From Dehalococcoidales bacterium (GTDB lineage Bacteria > Chloroflexota > Dehalococcoidia > Dehalococcoidales > JAUXAE01): a DNA stretch of 5,982 nucleotides. Location of the stretch: contig JAUXAE010000071.1 in NCBI GenBank assembly GCA_030620035.1, forward strand, positions 1 through 5,982, given 5' to 3'. Both the position numbers and the translations under genes were made by a program. Shown in pieces: positions 1 through 4,066 of the stretch (positions are counted from its first letter, which is position 1; every line of letters begins with the position of its first letter). Under the pieces are notes generated by a model that was not told the DNA's origin, made no database searches, and was given only the letters and a program-made list of their open reading frames with translations.

Positions 1-40
1 TGGGATGGCCGTTGCCGGTAAATACCTTTAATTCGTCCAT
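1..40 (-). CDS. prs: Ribose-phosphate pyrophosphokinase (PRPP synthetase), N-terminal fragment
   Basis: Only the first 13 codons lie in the window, reading MDELKVFTGNGHP on the minus strand; the rest runs off the left edge. The pattern of a short polar start, then (L/K)-(V/I/L)-F-(T/A)-G-N-(A/G)-x-P, is the characteristic first beta strand and loop of bacterial PRPP synthetases. These enzymes make phosphoribosyl pyrophosphate from ribose 5-phosphate and ATP for purine, pyrimidine, histidine, tryptophan and NAD synthesis in the cytoplasm. The ATG (38-40) is preceded by a good Shine-Dalgarno sequence, AAGGGGG on the minus strand, about 8 nt upstream, which supports the start. It lies downstream of glyA on the same strand, but a roughly 300 bp gap with its own promoter candidate suggests at least partly independent expression. 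The call rests on a very short peptide, so identity is likely but not certain. Confidence 0.72.
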   Translation of the reverse strand, partial: MDELKVFTGNGHP

Positions 41-84
41 TAGCTTAACCCCCTTGAAATGCGGCTTTGACTTATATCATATAT

Positions 85-93
85 ATTATAACA
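85..93 (-). promoter_or_regulatory. Extended -10 promoter for prs
   Basis: On the minus strand the sequence TGTTATAAT occurs here, a perfect TATAAT preceded by the TG of an extended -10 element. Transcription would start near position 78, leaving a leader of about 38 nt before the prs ATG. The hexamer 17 bp upstream is a poor -35 (GTGAGG), which an extended -10 promoter can tolerate. The surrounding DNA (about 71-95) is strongly AT-rich, in contrast to the GC-rich genes. The would-be -35 region lies at about 108-113, on the border of the neighbouring repeat element. Confidence 0.55.
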
Positions 94-120
94 CTATTGC
101 TTACCTACCTCACCCCCTTA

Positions 121-150
121 GTCCCCCTCTCCTTTGAAGGAGAGGGGGAC
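121..150. repeat. Perfect 14-bp palindrome, strongest hairpin of the element
   Basis: The left arm GTCCCCCTCTCCTT and right arm AAGGAGAGGGGGAC are exactly complementary around a TG centre. As RNA it would form a very stable stem whichever strand is transcribed. No T-run follows on either side, so it is not a classical intrinsic terminator by itself. In the prs-glyA gap it could act as a transcript-end stabiliser for glyA mRNA or simply be the terminal stem of the repeat element. Confidence 0.7.
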
Positions 151-280
151 TGGTTGTCTAGGAGAGGCTTCGCCTCTCTAAAACTCTCCTTACATGGAAC
201 AAAAATAAAGGAGTTGTATTGGGCTACTTCCCTAAAAAAGTTTATAGTTAGGGTGAGTATAAGAGGGGCGTCAACCCCTC

Positions 281-311
281 TAAAATAAATCTTCCCCTTA
301 GTAAGGGGAAG
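281..311 (-). terminator. Possible intrinsic terminator of glyA
   Basis: Reading leftward from the glyA stop codon (341-343), a 10-bp perfect stem (CTTCCCCTTA pairing with TAAGGGGAAG, 291-311) is followed by ATTTATTTTA at 290-281. A GC-containing stem followed by a T-rich tract 30 nt after the stop is the expected layout. The tract is interrupted by A residues, so termination may be weak. The same stem is the last hairpin of the repeat element, so the terminator-like form could be coincidental. Confidence 0.42.
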
Positions 312-340
312 GGGATACAGGGGATGGGGTTAACAATGTG

Positions 341-1588
341 TCAGTCATCAATGCCCGGCACCGGGAAGCGATGGCACAGCTCCCTGACCTCCTGGCTCAC
401 CTGATTTAGGGTGTCAGTGTTGCCCATATTATTAATCACCTTTACAATAAGACAGGCGAGGTGCTCCATTTCTGGGGCGCCCAGTCCGCGTGTCGTCACC
501 GCCGGTGTTCCCAGTCTGATGCCGTTGGCTATCTGGGGTGGCTGGTCATTAATAAAGGGAACCGTGTTGCGGTTGACCACAATGCCCGCCCGGCCCAGAG
601 CTTCCTCGGCCTCCTTGCCGCTGACCCCGCTTTCGCTAAGGTCAACCAGGATCAGGTGGTTGTCAGTGCCCCCAGAGATGAGGCGCAGTCCCAGGCGCTG
701 GAGTTCGCCGGCCAGGGCCCGGGCGTTGTCCAGTATTGCCCGCTGGTAGTCGGCAAAGCCGGGCTTCATGGCTTCGTGGAAGGCGACCGCCTTGGCGGCG
801 ATAACATGCATCAGGGGCCCACCCTGCATCTCGGGGAAGACAGCCGAATCTATTGCTGAAGCCAGTTCCCTACGGCACAGTATGAAGCCACCGCGCGGGC
901 CGCGTAGTGTCTTGTGGGTGGTTGAGGTTACCACATCGGCGTAGGGCACCGGGCTGGGGTGAAGTCCGGCGGCCACCAGGCCGGCAATATGGGCAATATC
1001 GGCCATCATTTTGGCGCCGGCCATATCGGCAATGTGGCGGAAACGTTCAAAGTCAATAATTCTGGGATAGGCGCTGGCCCCGGTGACGATTAGTTTGGGC
1101 TTGTGCTTTAGGGCCAGCCTCTCCACCTCAGGAAAGTCAATCCTTTCTGTTTCTATACTTAAGCCGTAGGTTATAAAGTTGTATAACCTGCCCGAGGAGC
1201 TGGCTCTGGCACCGTGGGTGAGGTGGCCACCATGGGCCAGGCTCATCCCCATAGCGGTGTCGCCGGGCTTAAGCAGGGCAAAGTAGGCGGCCATATTGGC
1301 CTGGGCCCCGCTGTGGGGCTGGACATTGGCATGCTGGGCACGGAATAGCTCTTTCGCCCGCTCAGTAGCCAGACCCTCTATGATATCCATATTCTCACAG
1401 CCGCCATAATAGCGCCTGCCGAGGTAGCCCTCGGCATATTTATTGGTCAGGAAAGAGCCCTGGGCCTCAAGCACGGCCGGGCTGGCGTAGTTCTCCGAGG
1501 CGATCAGGTTTATCGTCTCTTCTTGCCGCCTGCCCTCCAGCCCAATAGCCTGGCTAATCTCTGGGTCAGCTTGGCTTAGGAAGCTCAT
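341..1588 (-). CDS. glyA: Serine hydroxymethyltransferase
   Basis: A PLP enzyme of the cytoplasm that converts serine plus tetrahydrofolate to glycine plus 5,10-methylene-tetrahydrofolate, the main source of one-carbon units. At 415 residues it is full length for bacterial SHMT (E. coli GlyA has 417). Diagnostic motifs are present: LIASENYASP at 28-37, YAEGYLGRRYYGG at 51-63, the cofactor-binding HSGAQANMAAY at 92-102, HGGHLTHG at 119-126, and MADIAHIAGL at 195-204 with the PLP-pairing Asp197 and His200. TSTTHKTLRGPRGG at 221-234 places the Schiff-base lysine at Lys226, and IRLGTPA at 357-363 carries the substrate-carboxylate arginine Arg358. All expected catalytic residues appear intact. The start is fixed: an in-frame TAA lies only 13-15 nt upstream of the ATG, and AAGGAG precedes the ATG closely. 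It is transcribed leftward, away from the repair/RNase J/FtsK cluster, and toward prs. Confidence 0.98.
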   Translation of the reverse strand: MSFLSQADPEISQAIGLEGRRQEETINLIASENYASPAVLEAQGSFLTNKYAEGYLGRRYYGGCENMDIIEGLATERAKELFRAQHANVQPHSGAQANMAAYFALLKPGDTAMGMSLAHGGHLTHGARASSSGRLYNFITYGLSIETERIDFPEVERLALKHKPKLIVTGASAYPRIIDFERFRHIADMAGAKMMADIAHIAGLVAAGLHPSPVPYADVVTSTTHKTLRGPRGGFILCRRELASAIDSAVFPEMQGGPLMHVIAAKAVAFHEAMKPGFADYQRAILDNARALAGELQRLGLRLISGGTDNHLILVDLSESGVSGKEAEEALGRAGIVVNRNTVPFINDQPPQIANGIRLGTPAVTTRGLGAPEMEHLACLIVKVINNMGNTDTLNQVSQEVRELCHRFPVPGIDD

Positions 1589-1685
1589 CTTCTCCTTTCC
1601 TTAAAGGTGTGGCTACTACCAGGTAGTCTACAACCGCCCTTGGGCAGTGTCAATAAACCGGGACAGCAGAATAAGGCCGATTTAT

Positions 1686-1694
1686 ATTATACCA
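1686..1694 (-). promoter_or_regulatory. Extended -10 promoter for glyA
   Basis: The minus strand reads TGGTATAAT here, a perfect TATAAT with the upstream TG of an extended -10 element, as in the proposed prs promoter. The start point would be near 1679 and the untranslated leader about 90 nt. No good -35 hexamer is present at 16-18 bp spacing, which agrees with an extended -10 type. Its upstream half overlaps the opposing promoter at 1697-1725. Confidence 0.58.
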
Positions 1695-1696
1695 AA

Positions 1697-1725
1697 TTGA
1701 CTTGACATATTGACAGTGCTATCAT
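1697..1725 (+). promoter_or_regulatory. Sigma-70-type promoter for the udg-rnj-ftsK cluster
   Basis: TTGACT (1697-1702) and TATCAT (1720-1725) are separated by exactly 17 bp, each hexamer matching the consensus at five of six positions. The start point would be near 1732, giving a leader of about 40 nt before the ATG at 1773. Two further TTGACA hexamers occur at 1702-1707 and 1710-1715, but neither has a comparable -10 at normal spacing. This is the only convincing promoter seen upstream of the three rightward genes. Confidence 0.6.
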
Positions 1726-1772
1726 AGTTAAAAGGTTGTGGTTAGGTTTTTTATCCGTTTTAGCAGGATAAA

Positions 1773-2375
1773 ATGTCAGCACTGAGCGAGCTCTGTGAGG
1801 AAATCGCCCTCTGCCGGCGGTGTGAGCTGTATAAATACCGGACCAAAGCAGTACCCGGTGAAGGCCCCGAAGATGCCGAAATAATGTTTGTCGGTGAGGC
1901 ACCAGGCTGGCATGAGGACCAGCAGGGGCGCCCCTTTGTGGGCCCGGCCGGTCAATACCTGAGTCAGTTATTGGCCTCTATCGGTTTAGGCCGGGACCAG
2001 GTCTATATCACCAATGTAATTAAGGACCGCCCGCCGGTTAACCGTGACCCGCTGCCTGCTGAGATAGATGCCTGCCGCATCTGGCTGGAGCGCCAGATTG
2101 AGCTCATCCGGCCCAAGATAGTGGTCACCCTGGGGCGCTATTCCATGGCCCTGTTCTTCCCGGGCAAGAGCATAAGCCGGATTCACGGCCGGGCCGAGAA
2201 GCGGGATGGCGTTATCTACTACGCCATGTATCATCCAGCAGCGGCCCTCCATCAGCAGAGCCTGCGCCGGGTTATAGAGGCCGATATGCAAAAAATTCCG
2301 CGACTTTTGGCTGAGGCCGGGGATATACCCGAGGCTAAAGAGGAATCGCCTTCCCAGCAACTGACTATGTTTTAG
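1773..2375 (+). CDS. udg: Family 4 (iron-sulfur) uracil-DNA glycosylase
   Basis: This 200-residue protein removes uracil from DNA to start base excision repair. It matches the thermostable, iron-sulfur family 4 group: CRRC at 14-17, GEAPGWHEDQQGRPFVGPAG at 41-60 (uracil pocket, with Phe55 the expected stacking residue), YITNVIKDRPPVNRDPLP at 78-95, a cysteine at 101, and the C-terminal YHPAAAL motif at 153-159. In the usual family the cluster cysteines are CxxC, a cysteine in KCRPP, and one about 15 residues later. Here the third position is Asp85 (KDRPP), leaving Cys14, Cys17 and Cys101, with a spare Cys8. After the core comes an acidic linker and a terminal QLTMF (196-200) that resembles a sliding-clamp binding motif. 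An in-frame TAG at 1761-1763 fixes the ATG, and AGGA lies 4 nt before it. It is the first gene of the rightward cluster, and the next gene starts 10 bp after its stop. Confidence 0.93.
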   Translation: MSALSELCEEIALCRRCELYKYRTKAVPGEGPEDAEIMFVGEAPGWHEDQQGRPFVGPAGQYLSQLLASIGLGRDQVYITNVIKDRPPVNRDPLPAEIDACRIWLERQIELIRPKIVVTLGRYSMALFFPGKSISRIHGRAEKRDGVIYYAMYHPAAALHQQSLRRVIEADMQKIPRLLAEAGDIPEAKEESPSQQLTMF

Positions 2376-2385
2376 GCTTAGAGTT

Positions 2386-4044
2386 ATGGCCAGAGCAAGA
2401 TTAAAGATAATCCCCCTCGGCGGCCTGGGTGAAATCGGCAAGAACATGATGGCCATGGAGTATGGTGACGATATTATTGTCATCGATGCTGGCTTGATGT
2501 TCCCCGAGGAAGAGATGCTGGGTATTGACCTGGTAATCCCTGATATTAGCTATCTGGTGGAAAGGCGGCCCAAGATAAGGGGTATCGTTATCACCCATGG
2601 CCATGAAGACCACATCGGCGCCCTACCCTATATCCTGCCCCAGCTTAATGTGTCCGTCTACGCCACCAAGCTGACCCAGGGTCTTATCGAAGTCAAGCTT
2701 AAAGAGCGCAAGGCATTATCCCGGACCAAGCTTAAGGTAATTACCCCCGGCAGCCAGTTCACGCTGGGTAAATTCAGGCTGGAGATGTTTCCCGTCTGCC
2801 ACAGTGTGCCCGATGCCGTGGGCCTCATCATCTATACCCCGGTAGGCACCGTAGTCCACAGCGGCGACTTCAAACTGGACTACACGCCGGTCAACGGTAA
2901 ACCAGCCGACCTCTCCCGGCTGGCCCAGCTGGGCGGGCAGGGGGTTTTGCTCCTTCTCTCCGATTCTACCTATGTTGAGCTGCCCGGCTACACACCTTCG
3001 GAAAAGGTGGTCGGTGAAACCATAGACCGCATTATGGCCAATGCCTCGGGACGGGTGATTGTGACCACCTTCGCCTCACTAATTTCCCGCGTCCAGCAGG
3101 TCATTGACGCCGCCGCCAAGCACCAGCGTCGCGTCTTTATTGTCGGCCGTAGTATGAATGATACCTCCAAGATAGCCCTCAAGTTGGGTTACCTTAGGGC
3201 ATCGGAGGGCATTATCGGTCGGCTTGATGAGCTGCGTAACCTGCCTCATGACAAGATTGTCCTTATTACCACCGGCAGCCAGGGGGAGCCTACCTCGGCC
3301 CTGGTCCGCATCGCTAACCGTGAACACCGCCAGCTACATATCGTTAGCGGCGATACCGTGGTTATTTCGGCCTCGCCCATCCCGGGCAACGAGTCCCTGG
3401 TCTCAAGGACAATAAACAGCCTGTTCAAGCAGGGCGCCCAGGTATATTACGATAAGGTATCCCAGGTTCATGTCCACGGCCATGGCAGCCAGGAAGAGCT
3501 AAAGCTGATGCTGAATCTGATCAAGCCCAAGTTTTTCATCCCTATTCACGGCGAGTACCGCCACTTATGCCTTCACGCCAGATTGGCCCAGTCATTGGGC
3601 ATCCCCAAGGAGAACGCCTTCATCCTGGAGGATGGCGATATTCTTGAGCTTAGTCCCCAGTCGGGCAAAATAGTCGGCCGGGTGGCTTCGGGCAATGTCT
3701 ATGTTGACGGCCTCAGTGTTGGTGATGTCGGTGGTGTCATACTGCGCAACCGGAGGATGCTATCACGGGATGGCATCGTCGTGGCCATTATTGCCATTAA
3801 CCAGCAGTCGGGCAAGCTGGTGGGGCGGCCCGATATCGTATCGCGGGGTTTCGTTGATACTATTGAGTCCAAGGACATGCTTGATGAGAGCCGTGACCTG
3901 GTGGCCAAGGTGGTGAACCATGGTGGCAAGCGTGTTGCCGAGTGGGACGTTATCAACACCAAGGTCAGGGATGCCCTGAATAGTTTTTACTATGAGCGGA
4001 CCAAGCGCCGTCCCATGATTGTGCCGGTGATGATAAAGGTGTAG
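2386..4044 (+). CDS. rnj: Ribonuclease J (metallo-beta-lactamase/beta-CASP nuclease)
   Basis: A cytoplasmic zinc-dependent ribonuclease with 5'-to-3' exonuclease and endonuclease activity, acting in mRNA decay and rRNA maturation. At 552 residues it matches the full length of B. subtilis RNase J1 (about 555). The order is lactamase half, beta-CASP insert (about 210-360), return to the lactamase fold, and a C-terminal domain (about 450-552). Metal-site residues are visible: HGHEDH at 71-76, His139 in CHSVPDA, Asp161 in SGDFKLD, and His388 in PIHGEYRH. VHVHGHGSQEE at 361-371 is the RNA-phosphate-binding histidine loop. In the SDSTN-type motif the last residue is Tyr196 instead of the common asparagine. 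The start is secure: no start codon lies between an in-frame TGA at 2362-2364 and this ATG. The Shine-Dalgarno sequence is weak (TTAGAG), suggesting translation coupled to the glycosylase gene just upstream. Confidence 0.97.
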   Translation: MARARLKIIPLGGLGEIGKNMMAMEYGDDIIVIDAGLMFPEEEMLGIDLVIPDISYLVERRPKIRGIVITHGHEDHIGALPYILPQLNVSVYATKLTQGLIEVKLKERKALSRTKLKVITPGSQFTLGKFRLEMFPVCHSVPDAVGLIIYTPVGTVVHSGDFKLDYTPVNGKPADLSRLAQLGGQGVLLLLSDSTYVELPGYTPSEKVVGETIDRIMANASGRVIVTTFASLISRVQQVIDAAAKHQRRVFIVGRSMNDTSKIALKLGYLRASEGIIGRLDELRNLPHDKIVLITTGSQGEPTSALVRIANREHRQLHIVSGDTVVISASPIPGNESLVSRTINSLFKQGAQVYYDKVSQVHVHGHGSQEELKLMLNLIKPKFFIPIHGEYRHLCLHARLAQSLGIPKENAFILEDGDILELSPQSGKIVGRVASGNVYVDGLSVGDVGGVILRNRRMLSRDGIVVAIIAINQQSGKLVGRPDIVSRGFVDTIESKDMLDESRDLVAKVVNHGGKRVAEWDVINTKVRDALNSFYYERTKRRPMIVPVMIKV

Positions 4045-4056
4045 CCCTGGCTTGGT

Positions 4057-4062
4057 GAGGAG
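4057..4062 (+). promoter_or_regulatory. Ribosome binding site deciding the ftsK start
   Basis: GAGGAG stands 4 nt before the ATG at 4067. An in-frame GTG at 4055-4057 is an alternative start but has no Shine-Dalgarno sequence and overlaps this one, so the ATG is preferred. Confidence 0.65.
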
Positions 4063-4066
4063 TTAT

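Larger units (their letters stand above)
107..330. repeat. MITE-like intergenic element made of six hairpins
   Basis: This non-coding stretch between prs and glyA is almost entirely built of inverted repeats. The arms and loops are: 121-134 with 137-150 (14 bp, perfect, 2-nt centre); 162-168 with 172-178 (GAGAGGC/GCCTCTC); 186-191 with 208-213 (CTCCTT/AAGGAG); 230-235 with 248-253 (CCCTAA/TTAGGG); 262-268 with 275-281 (AGAGGGG/CCCCTCT); and 291-300 with 302-311 (10 bp, perfect). The outer ends are imperfect inverted copies of each other: 112-134 matches the reverse complement of 303-325 at 17 of 23 positions. Hairpins two and five also resemble each other, both ending in CCTCT or CTCTC followed by TAAAA. 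This architecture fits a miniature inverted-repeat element or a palindromic intergenic repeat family. No transposase is present and no clear target-site duplication was found. The exact ends are uncertain by several bases. Confidence 0.6.
1589..1772. other. Divergent intergenic control region
   Basis: This 184-bp gap separates leftward glyA from the rightward glycosylase cluster. It is markedly richer in A and T than the genes and holds two back-to-back promoters near 1686-1725. The glyA leader would be about 90 nt and contains two small inverted repeats: ACTACC/GGTAGT (1615-1627, 1-nt centre) and GCCC/GGGC (1636-1645). Neither resembles a riboswitch I recognise, and no T-box or glycine aptamer core is evident. 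The glyA Shine-Dalgarno sequence is at about 1590-1597 on the minus strand. Confidence 0.7.

Noticed and set aside
67..288. A 73-codon rightward open frame in the prs-glyA gap
   Set aside because: It lies across the hairpin-rich repeat, has no ribosome binding site, and its peptide is low-complexity and unlike any family I know.
461..859. Long rightward open frame antisense to glyA
   Set aside because: It is a shadow of the GC-rich glyA coding strand, which has all the catalytic motifs of the enzyme.
1595..1680. Possible riboswitch or T-box in the glyA leader
   Set aside because: Only two short inverted repeats with tiny loops are present; no conserved aptamer core for glycine, folate, SAM or purine, and no T-box sequence was seen.
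1697..1715. Three TTGAC units as a CRISPR-like or iteron array
   Set aside because: The units are only 5 bp, irregularly spaced, and best explained as promoter -35-like sequence.
1687..1902. Leftward 71-codon frame overlapping the glycosylase start and the promoters
   Set aside because: It overlaps the secure start of the glycosylase gene and covers both promoters; no start signal or recognisable product.
4055..4057. GTG as an alternative ftsK start
   Set aside because: It overlaps the Shine-Dalgarno sequence used by the ATG 12 nt downstream and has none of its own.
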